A stretch of DNA of 43,407 nucleotides from Acinetobacter lwoffii (GTDB lineage: Bacteria > Pseudomonadota > Gammaproteobacteria > Pseudomonadales > Moraxellaceae), in the NCBI RefSeq assembly GCF_024129735.1, contig NZ_JAMXXK010000031.1, forward strand, positions 1 to 43,407, written 5' to 3'. The notes under the pieces are model-generated. The model ran no database searches. It had not been told where the DNA came from and saw only the letters and a program-made list of their open reading frames with translations. The translations under genes and the position numbers were made by a program. Within the stretch, counting starts at the first letter, position 1, and each line of letters opens with the position of its first letter. Shown piece by piece: positions 27,866 through 38,300 of the stretch.

Positions 27866-30800
27866 ATGAAAAAGAATACCTCTAATTACAGCATGATGAA
27901 TCATAAAGTTAGTTATATATATACTTTGGTTTTGTTTATCTTAACTTGTTTGATGTGTAGTCAAGCTGTATTAGCTGCTCCACCAACCATTGAGATTTTT
28001 GGAAACTCAGGTTCAGGGCAAGGACCTGCACAAAATGTAACGCATACTTTTATGTTAAATACAAATAACCCAACTGATAATGTTGCAACAACTTATAGTC
28101 CAACGACAACAGTAACCTATACACTTACCTCACTTTATAAAAATGCTACTTACCCGACTACCCCGGAGCAAACGAATCAATATGACTTGACAATGGGGGC
28201 TGATACAGCCACTAGCGGTTTTAAGACAGATATTCTTCGACCTTTAAATAGTATTGGTAGTGGTCAAAGTAATATGTTCGCAGCTTCCTTGCAAAATGCC
28301 CCTACTAACTGTAGTAATGGTATGGACAAGGTCGCTTGTCTAAGTGTGAATGGTGGTATTGATGCCACTGCCAATCAAGGGGTTGCACTATCAGCAATGA
28401 CAACAACATTGGCTACTATTTCAGGCGCTCGCAATAGTCGAATAAAAGTTGGTTCAATTAAGGTGAACTTCAACCGTCCTGTAAATAATCCTATTTTGCA
28501 AGCATCAGGAATGGGGGCAGGTGCCTCATCTGCTACGAGTTCAAATTTAGGTTTCGCTGCGGAATTTACTTTTACTGGTGGTAATGTTCCAGTAACATTG
28601 CAACGTATTGCAGGGAATAAAAACTTTGCAGTGAATGGTAATGATATTATAAATACTGCAACTCGAATTACAGCATTATCAACTGAAACGGCTTTGAATA
28701 CAGGTGGATCAAGTGGCAGTGTTTATATTAAGGGAAAAGGAATTGTTGAATTAAATTTTGATATTTATGTCCGTGGGGATGGATATAGTAATTTTCAATA
28801 TAGTTCATCTGGTGGAGATTCTTTCTTTTTCGGAATGTCTAGTATGGATGCTGATAGTGATATTGCTCTAGTTAAAGCTCAACGTGTAGGCAACACAGGT
28901 ACATTTGTATCAACTCAGTTGAACAATGTGCCTCTCGGTTCATTAATGCAATATCAATTGAAAATTACCAACAATACACCATCAGGTGCAACATTGGGTG
29001 GGACAGTTGTAAATTTACCTTTTAATGACACACTCCCAATCAGTTTAAAAAATGTTTCTATTGTCGGAACACCAGCTACGACACAAGGTACAGGAGGTTC
29101 AAGCCCTGTTACTACCTCCTGTACTCCTACATTAACAGGCGATAATACCGCAGGCTGGAAAGTCTCTGGGCTATTTACGGGAGCAACAACTGCAACCTGT
29201 ATAATCACGATTCAGGGTACAGCAACCGCAGCAGGTACGTTAACCAATACAGCAACGATTGAGTCGACCTCATCGAATACACCTGTCAGTAGTTCAGTCA
29301 ATGCGATCATTGTAGCCCCGACACCTGATCCAGCGGTTAAGGAAGCTCGTTTTTCTGTAAGCCCAGATTTACCAACAATTACAAGGGGAAGAGTAGGCAC
29401 ACAGACTATCAATATTAAAAATGAAGGGCCAGATAGTGCAACCAATGCTAAAGCGGTCTATGTTGAGGCACCACAAACAGGAGTTAGCGTCAGTTCTGTA
29501 AGTGTTGTCGGCGGTTCCGCCTGTACATTAAGTGGAAGTAACTGGAATTGTAATCTGGGGAATATGCCAAATGGAGCAACCAAACAGCTATCTGTGACCT
29601 ACAGTACAGCCAGTAACTCAGCCTTGGGAACTGCCCAACAAGCAACAGTGAAAGTATCTAGTGACGAATTTAACCCAGGTAGTGGCGCAGGCGAAACACT
29701 GTATAAAGTTTGGGGTAGCAACCAGGAAAATGAGTCAACAACCAATGGTGCCTTTTGGGTGGGTTATGAAGGAACTGGGGGAAGTACGCCTGTAGGCAGT
29801 AATGTAAATCAGGGAAGTTCACTTGCAGCAGCTTGGCCTTCAAGCCAAGCTAGCCCGACGGGTGCTTATCTTTCCTATGGTGGGCCAGCACTCGGCGACT
29901 CAGTTTATTTGGCATCCAGCAGCACCGCTGCACCCATGATCCAACGCATTATTGGCAATATGGGGGCAGCTGCTGAAAGAACGGTATCACTCCCTACAAT
30001 GCAGACTGCCGATAACCGCCGTGCTTGGGAATTTACCACAGGGATTTATATTCCGAGTTCGCAAACATTAACAGTTTGTATTGGAAATACGAGTGTTGGC
30101 GTGGATGATGGCGCATATATTATGGTGGATGGTAATATCGTGGCTAGTACGAATGGATGGGCGGCGGGTGGTGTGACTGTAACCACAAACTCACCGTTAA
30201 GTGCTGGTTATCATCGAATCAGTTATCGTATCGTCAATCGTAATAGTTATAATCCGTCTGGTCTCGATGCGGAAAATTCGGCAGGTGGTTATGGACCGAT
30301 TGGTTTATCGCTTAGTGGTAGTTGTTCAACTGCAAACTATGACAATGTAACTACGAGTGGGGTCCCTGCAAGTATCAATATTATTGATGGTGCAAAAATT
30401 AAGATTGCTAAAAACTCTGTGAATGGCACGGGTACATTTAACTATATTAATCTTAGCAATCTTGTAAATAGTACAACAGCAGTTACCACGGATTCTGTAA
30501 CTACGGTGACAGCAGGAACCACAGCAACCTCTGCACAACAGCTTTGGGCGCAAACGTTGAATACAGATGTTTCTTTTACAGAAAGTGCTTTAGCTGGATA
30601 TGTTTTATCAGGTGTTAGTTGTGTAGATGCAAATAGCGGTGTAACAGGTAATACAGGTACTTTTTGGACGCGTGTAAATAATATTGTGACGATTCCCGCT
30701 GTTCGCATAAAAGAAGGTGCCAATATTACCTGTACATTTACCAATACTAAGCTTATTTACGTTGATATTAGTGGACGAGTATTTGTTGATAATAGCGGAA

Positions 30801-31828
30801 CAACGCTGGATGTGAGTAAAGCATATAATGGCATACAAGATGCAGGTGAAGTTGGGATTGCAAATAGTACAATTCGTTTGAATAACTGTAGTACTACACA
30901 ATTAGCTTCAACAGTGACAAGTGCAAATGGTGATTATGCTTTCTCAATTGAACAAAGCTTATTACCATCATCATTTTGTATTGTTCAGCAGAATTTACCT
31001 GAATATATTTCTGTCAGTGCCGATAGTATAACGGTAGCAAACACAAGTGCGACCAGCTATCCAAACAATAACTTTGCCGATGTTAAACTCAATGTACTTC
31101 TAACAGAAGATGGACAACATACCATTACCGCAGGTGAAGTGACTGATTATCCACACCGTTTAAGTACCCAGGCCCCTGTTTGGGTAACAAAGTTGGAACA
31201 AACCCAATCAAACTCAAACAATGATCAACCTTGGCAGGCATTGGTTTACCAAGACACCAACTGTAACGGTACCGTTGATACAGGTGAAACAGTGTTTGAT
31301 CCAACAGCCTCAGGTACTGTGTTGTTGCAACCAAACACTGATATCTGTCTTGTACAACGTGTATTTGCACCGACCAATATTTTTGCTGGTGCACAGCATA
31401 TTGGAACGCTACAGGCAAGCTATGCTGTGAGTGCATTAAACCTCACAGACCAGAAAACCCAACAACGTCAGGATGTGACACTTATTGGTAGTGCAGGATT
31501 AACACTGACAAAAAAAGTACGTGCAGTGACCAGTTGTTCTTCAACTCCATCTGATTCTTCAGGCTTTTTAGTGAATAACGAAGCCACAAAACAGCAAAAT
31601 CTGGAGTATGAGATCACTTATAAAAATAATAGTGTGAAGAACCTACAGAATGTCAAAGTAAAAGATAGTTTACCAACTGGTACTAATTTTGGCAGTCTAA
31701 GTTGCGGCCTAACACCAAGTGGAAATACTTGTAATGCAACACGTTCTGGAGAAGTTCTTGAATGGACTTTAACAGGTTTGCTAAAACCATCAGCCACAGG
31801 AACTTTAAGATTTTGTGTTAGTCAGTAA
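27866..31828 (+). CDS. Large secreted multi-domain DUF11/SdrD-B-like protein 3
   Basis: A 1320-residue exported protein beginning 7 bp after protein 2. Of several possible starts, the ATG at 27866 gives MKKNTSNYSMMNHKVSYIYT and a signal peptide ending VLAA-PP; ATGs at 27845 and 27893 are alternatives. Order: a beta-rich domain (about 35-350); DUF11 at about 365-482 and 492-612; a PA14-like or lectin-like part at about 628-823 (YEGTGGSTP, VDDGAYIMVDG, GYHRISYRIVNRN); a prealbumin-like part (825-960); an SdrD B-like domain (967-1075, ISGRVFVDNSGT then GIQDAGEVG); a segment with YQDTNCNGTVDTGE; and a C-terminal DUF11-type domain. It has more domain types than its neighbours, so it may be the tip or binding subunit of a surface structure. 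That is inference. Confidence 0.8.
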   Translation: MKKNTSNYSMMNHKVSYIYTLVLFILTCLMCSQAVLAAPPTIEIFGNSGSGQGPAQNVTHTFMLNTNNPTDNVATTYSPTTTVTYTLTSLYKNATYPTTPEQTNQYDLTMGADTATSGFKTDILRPLNSIGSGQSNMFAASLQNAPTNCSNGMDKVACLSVNGGIDATANQGVALSAMTTTLATISGARNSRIKVGSIKVNFNRPVNNPILQASGMGAGASSATSSNLGFAAEFTFTGGNVPVTLQRIAGNKNFAVNGNDIINTATRITALSTETALNTGGSSGSVYIKGKGIVELNFDIYVRGDGYSNFQYSSSGGDSFFFGMSSMDADSDIALVKAQRVGNTGTFVSTQLNNVPLGSLMQYQLKITNNTPSGATLGGTVVNLPFNDTLPISLKNVSIVGTPATTQGTGGSSPVTTSCTPTLTGDNTAGWKVSGLFTGATTATCIITIQGTATAAGTLTNTATIESTSSNTPVSSSVNAIIVAPTPDPAVKEARFSVSPDLPTITRGRVGTQTINIKNEGPDSATNAKAVYVEAPQTGVSVSSVSVVGGSACTLSGSNWNCNLGNMPNGATKQLSVTYSTASNSALGTAQQATVKVSSDEFNPGSGAGETLYKVWGSNQENESTTNGAFWVGYEGTGGSTPVGSNVNQGSSLAAAWPSSQASPTGAYLSYGGPALGDSVYLASSSTAAPMIQRIIGNMGAAAERTVSLPTMQTADNRRAWEFTTGIYIPSSQTLTVCIGNTSVGVDDGAYIMVDGNIVASTNGWAAGGVTVTTNSPLSAGYHRISYRIVNRNSYNPSGLDAENSAGGYGPIGLSLSGSCSTANYDNVTTSGVPASINIIDGAKIKIAKNSVNGTGTFNYINLSNLVNSTTAVTTDSVTTVTAGTTATSAQQLWAQTLNTDVSFTESALAGYVLSGVSCVDANSGVTGNTGTFWTRVNNIVTIPAVRIKEGANITCTFTNTKLIYVDISGRVFVDNSGTTLDVSKAYNGIQDAGEVGIANSTIRLNNCSTTQLASTVTSANGDYAFSIEQSLLPSSFCIVQQNLPEYISVSADSITVANTSATSYPNNNFADVKLNVLLTEDGQHTITAGEVTDYPHRLSTQAPVWVTKLEQTQSNSNNDQPWQALVYQDTNCNGTVDTGETVFDPTASGTVLLQPNTDICLVQRVFAPTNIFAGAQHIGTLQASYAVSALNLTDQKTQQRQDVTLIGSAGLTLTKKVRAVTSCSSTPSDSSGFLVNNEATKQQNLEYEITYKNNSVKNLQNVKVKDSLPTGTNFGSLSCGLTPSGNTCNATRSGEVLEWTLTGLLKPSATGTLRFCVSQ

Positions 31829-32056
31829 ACAGAACCTATCACAGATCGGTAGGTTGAAAAACGTGCAAAGGGCTTTGGTGAGGAAAGATGGTATGGAATT
31901 TGCTTTGGCTGAAAGTAATACAATATTTTTTTAAAAGTGTGAAGTAAATCAAACAAATTTGTTGATTATTGATATACTTTTATAAAAAATGGTTAACGTT
32001 TTTTTGGATGGTAAATGTACTGTTCAAAAATAAAAGAGAAGACTAGGAATAATTGA

Positions 32057-32554
32057 ATGGCGTATTTGAACAATATGTACAAGAAATGTTTGCTTGGTAC
32101 TGCGGTTCTTGTTTTGGCTGGAAGTGTATTCGCTGAGCCTAAAACGACAAAAGAGCCCGTTTCAGTAGAACTCAAAACTTTCCTGATCAGTGCAGGCACT
32201 GATGGGAAACCAACCTCAAAGCTGGTGACCAAGGTAAAACCCAATGATGTGATTGAGTATCGGGCAACCTATACCAATAACACCACTGCGAAAATCAAGA
32301 ATCTGGCTGCGACTTTACCGATACCTGTAGAAACACAATTTTTGGCAAAGTCTCAGCCAGAAAATGCTGAAGCAAGTACTGATGGTACACATTTTGCCCC
32401 AATGCCTTTAAAACGCAAAGAGAGTAATCAAATGGTGAATGTACCACTGAAAGATTATCGTGCATTGCGTTGGACCATTGCGGAACTTCCAGCTGGAAAG
32501 TCTGTGACGGTTTCTGCTCAAACACGCGTAAACAGTGAAAAAACAAGTAATTAA
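32057..32554 (+). CDS. Small secreted single-domain DUF11-like protein 4
   Basis: A 165-residue exported protein with signal peptide MYKKCLLGTAVLVLAGSVFA (residues 7-26) and one beta-sandwich domain: VKPNDVIEYRATYTNNTTAK, then LAATLPIPVETQFL and WTIAELPAGKSVTVSAQTRV, the layout of one DUF11 unit. AGGA lies 9 bp before the ATG. A 228-bp gap (31829-32056) separates it from protein 3 and holds a possible -10 (TATACT, 31973-31978) but no convincing -35. It is 29 bp upstream of protein 5. Its size suggests an accessory, capping or chaperone-like subunit for the large proteins. No function is established. Confidence 0.8.
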   Translation: MAYLNNMYKKCLLGTAVLVLAGSVFAEPKTTKEPVSVELKTFLISAGTDGKPTSKLVTKVKPNDVIEYRATYTNNTTAKIKNLAATLPIPVETQFLAKSQPENAEASTDGTHFAPMPLKRKESNQMVNVPLKDYRALRWTIAELPAGKSVTVSAQTRVNSEKTSN

Positions 32555-32583
32555 TTGGCATTTTACGTATAAGGGGTAAAATA

Positions 32584-35265
32584 GTGTCAAATCGTCTACA
32601 ACTCACACAGCTAGCGGCTTCCATTGCATTGGTTGCTGGTAGCGCTGCTTTTGTTTCATCTGCACATGCCGCTGCGCCAGCAGCAGGTACAAATATCAGT
32701 AACGTTGCATCTGCAACCTATACCGATAGTACGGGTAACTCTAAAACTGTATCTTCAAATATTGTTACCACCACAGTATTGCCAGTTGCAAGTTTTACGT
32801 TGGAGGCGAACCGTACCGCAACAGCGAACAACAATTCATTGGTCTCTTTATCGCATACCTTAACCAATACAGGTAACGCTACAGATACCTTCACCTTGTC
32901 ACTAAATAATGTTGCTAATAAACCAGCAGCGGGTGGTGATGATTATGACTTTACAGGTCTTAAGATCTATCTTGATGCCAATGGTGATGGTGCGCCTGAT
33001 AGTACCACACCAATTACCAGTATCACCTTGGACGCAGGTAAGTCAGTTAACCTGATTGTTCAGGGTACAACCGATGCAACGGCTGCTGTAGACAAATTAG
33101 GTCAATGGATTGTAGGTGCGACCAGTACCAATACAACGCTTGCGGGTGCAGCCCTGACTGTGACCAATACTGACACAGTAAAAATTACCAATGGGGCTGT
33201 CATTAAGGTCAATAAATCAGCCAGTGTCAGTAATATTGATGCAACCAAAGCTACAAAAGCTGATCGTATTGTCACCTATACCTTGGAGTATCAAAACATC
33301 GGGAATAGTATAGCAAATGGTTTGAAGCTTACCGACGTATTAGATGCCAAGTTAGAGTATGAGCCAGGTTCTGCCAAATTATTAGGTACAGCACAAACAG
33401 ATGCTGCTGATGGAGATGGTTATGTATTTGATACTGCATCGAATACTTTAACTTTAACGATTTCATCTTTAGCCCCAAATAACAAAGGGACTTTAACGTT
33501 CCAAGCTGTTGTTAAACAAGGCACTGATGTTGGAGCGATTGATAACACCGCAAACTCTCAGATTGGTACAAATCCTTCAGAACCATCCAACACGAATTAT
33601 GTAAACGTGATTGCAGTACCAAAAGGTACAATTAATGATAGTGCAAGTGATGCTTATTCTGATGCTGAAGCAGTCGCTGGCAATACAGCAAAAGATAACC
33701 AGATTATCATTAATGAAATTAACCAAGGAGAAGTCGCTGTCTTTGGTGGCGCGGTAACTGAAAAGATCATTATCCATAACACAGGTAATGTTGCGCAGGA
33801 GTTTAATGTTTCTGCGACCAACATCACTGTAAATTTACCAGGTGGGGGTACAGGTACTGGTATTGTGACTCTGTACAATGCAGATGGCGCTTCACCATTT
33901 GTTTCTACAGGCAGTATTGCAAAAGGTGGTAGTTATGAGTTGGTTGCAAAAATTACCTTGCCTGCAACCTATTCAGGGAATACGCCACTGACTGCAACCT
34001 TAATCACTTCACCAAAGTCTGATTCGACCAAAACCGATACCCTGAACTTGGTGATTAACAATGTTAAAGCTGCAACCGTCGATTTACATAACGGTGATGT
34101 TACGGACTCAACAGGTACAGTATCAGGCGCTACAGGTAAGGATACTGGGCAATTTATTGATACCAAGTCAGTATTACCAGGTCAACCCGCAACATTCCCA
34201 TTACAAGTGGATAACAAGAGCACGGTCAATGCGGATAACTACAACTTAACTGCTAACATACCAGCAGGTTGGGATGTGAAGTTCTATATTGCTGACACAA
34301 CAGATGCAGCTAATTGGAAACCAACAGGTTCACCAATCACCAATACAGGTAACATTAACCAAAATAGTAATGTGAAACTGGTTGCAGTGGTGACTCCATC
34401 AGCTGGGGCAACCGCAAAAGATGAAGAAGTACTCTTTACTGTCACATCGCCAGCAACCAGCTTAAGCGATACCATGTCGGATAAAGTGACTGTTCAATCA
34501 GACCGTAAGATGGTATTGAATCAAGACCGTATTGGTCAGGTTGCACCAGGTGGTACGGTTGTTTATAAGCACACTTTAACCAACAACAGTAACCTCGTTG
34601 AGGGTGAAACTGCGGCAGGTATACCATTTAGCTTGACCAGTAGCAATCCGAATTGGACAGCCAATTTATATATTGATAACAACAATGATGGTTTGATTGA
34701 TTCGAATGATACTTTAGTTACAGGATCAGCTCTTACGATCTCTGGTGGTATTGCTAAAGGCAGTTCAGTCAACTTACTTGTAAAAGTTCAGGCTCCAATC
34801 GATGCAACTGTGAATACGCAAAACCCAGTGGTCTTAACCTTTAGTCCAGTTGATTACAATGGAATTAGCCATGTTCCATTGAAAAATACTGACCTAACGA
34901 CAGTGACCGCAGGTCAGGTACGTTTGGTTAAGGATCAGGCTGTGGTTAATTGTACAACAGGTACAGGTGGAACGTATGCACAGACCACCGTGAGCGCAAA
35001 ACCAGGTGAGTGTGTGAAATACCGTATTACTGCAATAAACGAGGGTAATGCAACCGTCACTAATGTCGTCATTAGCGATACTACACCGCAATATACGACT
35101 TTAGCAGCAATTGCTGGTGTGTCACCAAAAGCAACTGATGCAACATTGGGTGGTATTTCTAGTAATGGTAGTACAGGTACGATTACAGCAACTCAGCCAT
35201 CTTTAGAAGCAACTAAAAAAGCTGAATTAGAGTTTGTGATTAAAGTGAATCCACTTACCCCATAA
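32584..35265 (+). CDS. Secreted DUF11 repeat protein 5
   Basis: An 893-residue paralog of proteins 1 and 2. It starts at GTG 32584 with AAGGGG 9 bp upstream; the signal peptide is cut near SAHA-AAP. N-terminal module: ISNVASATYTDSTGNS, SNIVTTTVLP, TNTGNATDTFTLSL and loop DANGDGAPDST. A clear DUF11 domain is at about 218-330 (IVTYTLEYQNIGNSIANGLK, LTDVLDAKLEYEPGSAKL). The module GGTVVYKHTLTNNS with DNNNDGLIDSND precedes the shared C-terminal 115 residues, whose cysteines are in VNCTTG and GECVKY. The protein has few cysteines and few charged residues and is rich in T, N, A and G, as expected for an extracellular fibre or matrix protein. Confidence 0.85.
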   Translation: MSNRLQLTQLAASIALVAGSAAFVSSAHAAAPAAGTNISNVASATYTDSTGNSKTVSSNIVTTTVLPVASFTLEANRTATANNNSLVSLSHTLTNTGNATDTFTLSLNNVANKPAAGGDDYDFTGLKIYLDANGDGAPDSTTPITSITLDAGKSVNLIVQGTTDATAAVDKLGQWIVGATSTNTTLAGAALTVTNTDTVKITNGAVIKVNKSASVSNIDATKATKADRIVTYTLEYQNIGNSIANGLKLTDVLDAKLEYEPGSAKLLGTAQTDAADGDGYVFDTASNTLTLTISSLAPNNKGTLTFQAVVKQGTDVGAIDNTANSQIGTNPSEPSNTNYVNVIAVPKGTINDSASDAYSDAEAVAGNTAKDNQIIINEINQGEVAVFGGAVTEKIIIHNTGNVAQEFNVSATNITVNLPGGGTGTGIVTLYNADGASPFVSTGSIAKGGSYELVAKITLPATYSGNTPLTATLITSPKSDSTKTDTLNLVINNVKAATVDLHNGDVTDSTGTVSGATGKDTGQFIDTKSVLPGQPATFPLQVDNKSTVNADNYNLTANIPAGWDVKFYIADTTDAANWKPTGSPITNTGNINQNSNVKLVAVVTPSAGATAKDEEVLFTVTSPATSLSDTMSDKVTVQSDRKMVLNQDRIGQVAPGGTVVYKHTLTNNSNLVEGETAAGIPFSLTSSNPNWTANLYIDNNNDGLIDSNDTLVTGSALTISGGIAKGSSVNLLVKVQAPIDATVNTQNPVVLTFSPVDYNGISHVPLKNTDLTTVTAGQVRLVKDQAVVNCTTGTGGTYAQTTVSAKPGECVKYRITAINEGNATVTNVVISDTTPQYTTLAAIAGVSPKATDATLGGISSNGSTGTITATQPSLEATKKAELEFVIKVNPLTP

Positions 35266-35305
35266 GCTTGTTCAAGCCGATGTAATCAAAATAAATAATT
35301 AAAGA

Positions 35306-35350
35306 GGCGGACATCTGCTGCGGTAGGTGTTCGTCCCCAATAAATTTTTT
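35306..35350 (+). terminator. Strong stem-loop between DUF11 proteins 5 and 6
   Basis: Bases 35306-35316 (GGCGGACATCT) pair with 35325-35335 (AGGTGTTCGTC), giving an 11-bp stem with three G-U pairs and an 8-nt loop. A run of six T follows after ten bases (35345-35350). The T run is farther away than in a standard terminator, so it may be a partial terminator that lowers expression of the barrel gene relative to the upstream subunits, or a transcript-stabilising hairpin. Confidence 0.5.
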
Positions 35351-35376
35351 AGACTATTTAGTTAAGGGTAAGCGCT

Positions 35377-38300
35377 GTGCTACAACAGAAGCAATCTCGG
35401 GCATTCCATAACATGACATTTATGTTATCAACGTTGACAGTATCAATATTGTCAGCGCAGTACGGTTATGCAGCGAATATGCCTGAAGTGGGTAGCTCTA
35501 TCCAAAATATCGCCTATGCAACTTATGTTGCACCCGATGGTAAATCCCAACAATCAGTTTCAAATACCGTCGAAATCAATGTTTCTGCTCTTTACGCAAT
35601 TGCTTTAACTACTCCACCAGTTCAGGAAATTGAACCAAGTACCCGTGTTATTTGGGCAAATACCTTAGTCAACAATAGTAATGCGCCTGTCAATGTACAA
35701 CTAGAAGCGTTAACAATAAATGAACTAAGCAACGTTAAAATTTATGTAGATACCAATAAAAACGGTCAATTCGACACCGATGATCAACAACTGACAACCA
35801 ATGTTGCCTTGGCGGTAGGCCAGAGCGTTCATTTGTGGGTCGTTGCAACAGCAAGTGCGACATTGACTGAAAGTCAGCAGTTAAATTTACCGTTAAAAGC
35901 AACACTTGTTGAAGATAATAGTGTAATAGCAACGGCTACAGATAGTGCCATCAACTATGGACCACAACTGGTTGCAACCAAAGAGGTTGTCCAGAAAACT
36001 TTTGAGCCATCAGCCAATGCCAGCTATGACCTTAACTATACTTTGGCCATAACCAATCAAGGTAAAAAAGCGGCAAGACCAGTGGATGTGATGATCGATG
36101 GTCAGGCACAGAAAATGGTGCTTTTAGTTGATGATCTGCCTGCCAATACAACATTTAAGTCTGCACAGTTAAAAAATACGCAGGCCAAGGTTTTGTATAA
36201 GCAAACAGGCAATAACTATACAACGACCTTGCCAAGTGATTTCAGCAAGGTTGATCAATTGGTGGTTGGCTTTCCACAAATTGAGGCTAATATAACTGAA
36301 CAAGTCGATCTTACGGTTACAATGAATCGTAACATTGCCAAAACAACGGTTAAAAATACCTATAAAGTTTCGTATGCAACCACAAATAGCCAAAAAGAGG
36401 TATTGTCTAATCCTGCTTTAACCGTGGTAGGTGGTCTTGCAGTGATTAATAATAAATCTGGTGATTTCCAAAATGTCTTGACCACAGGCAGCGTGAATAA
36501 ACCACTTTATCTTGAAGCGCAAAATGCCAGCTGTAATGCGGACCGTTATACTGCCGACAAGGTGAAAATTAAGCTTAAATCAGCCAAAACAGGTGATCTT
36601 GAAGAAGTCATTGGGGTAGAAACTGGCCCGAATACAGGCGTATTCCATTACACGCTACCAACCGCATTTGCGGAAGTTGGGGTTTCTTATGATGCGTTAT
36701 TGCAGACCATCAAACGTGATCAGGTACAGGTTAGCCTGACGGACTGTCTGGATGCACAGGGTAATTCAACCCAGACATTTACCGATATTAGTACTCAGGT
36801 GCTTATTGACCCATATGGCACAGTGTTTGATGCCAAGACAGGTTTACCTGTGGCGGGAGCAACGGTCACTTTATTAGACCAGAATGGCCAGCCAATTGCG
36901 GACAATATTGCATACAAACTTGATGAGCAGACTGGAGAGCTGGTTACAATTCCAGCCAAGCAGGTCACCAATAGCGAGGGTGAATTTATTTATCCCCTTG
37001 TTAAAGCAGGAACCTACAGTTTTGTTGTGGATACAACCACAATTCCTGGAAATACACGTTATAGTTTTGTCAGTGATAAATCTGTTTATCCAAGTTTCCC
37101 TGCGGATAAGGCTGTTGATCTGGAATGGTCTTATGCTGGCAAATTCACCTTAAATAATGCTGATCCAGCACTCAATATTGATATTCCAATTGATCCTGAT
37201 TTGACTGTACCAACCTCGCCGTTATTTGTACAAAAGGTTGCGACCAATAAAAACTCGGAAATCGGTGAGTTTGAAGAATATACCGTGACGGTTGCCAATC
37301 GTGGCACGGTGGATTCCAAAGATGTTTCGATTACTGATACCTTGCCTAGAGGCTTTATCTATGTTCAGGGTTCTATGCGTATCGATGGCACCAAGGTTGC
37401 TGACCCATTAGGTGGAAAAGGTCCTTATTTGAAACTTGGTTTAGGTACACTGACTCCAAGTAAGGAAGTTAAGGTTCAGTATCGCGTCTATATTGGTCCA
37501 AATGCCTTGAATGGTGATGGCATTAACCGTGTTCGGGCAAAAGATGGTCAGGGAATCGAATCAAACGAAGCATCTGCAAAAGTAGAAGTAACTCCTGGCG
37601 CAATGATCTCTGATGGCTTTATTGTTGGTAAGATTTTTACTGACTGTAACCGTAATGGGGTACAGGATGCAGGTGAAGTCGGTGTGCCAGGTGTGCGTAT
37701 TTACCTTGAAGATGGTAGCTATGTGGTGACTGACAGTGAAGGTAAATATGATTTTTATGGGATCAGTGCCAAAACCCACGTTCTAAAGGTTGACCGTACC
37801 AGTTTGCCAGTTGATTCTGAGTTGGTGTTAATTGGCAATCGTCAGGCAGGTGATCCAAATAGCCGTTTTGTGGATTTAAAACGTGGTGAACTACATCGTG
37901 CCGATTTTGCAATTGCCAATGGTACAGGACAATGTTCGCAAGCCTTATTGCAACAAATCGCAGAACGTAAAAAACGCATTGAACAGGACAACACCAATTT
38001 AGAACAGGTGTTACGTTCAGACCTTACCATTGATCCAGTTTTTTCCAAGATTACCGATGTTAAAGGTCAGCCAGCAAGTGGTTGTATCTCGGCACAGGGA
38101 ATCAGGGCCAATTGTAACCTTGATTTTTCCAAGGAACAGGCTAAGGAACTGAAAGAGGTTACTTTTGAACCAGAAAAATCTGGCGTTGCTTCTTCAGTTG
38201 CCTTGCCACTGACTGAAACATTGGCAGCAACTGAGAGTGTGCCAGCCGAATCCACTCAAGCTGCGAAAATGCTTAGTCTGGAAACAGTGCTGGAAAATGC

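Noticed and set aside
31985..32005. A/T-rich palindrome around GTTAAC before protein 4.
   Set aside because: Low-complexity A and T runs make this expected by chance in such AT-rich DNA; there is no GC stem for a terminator.
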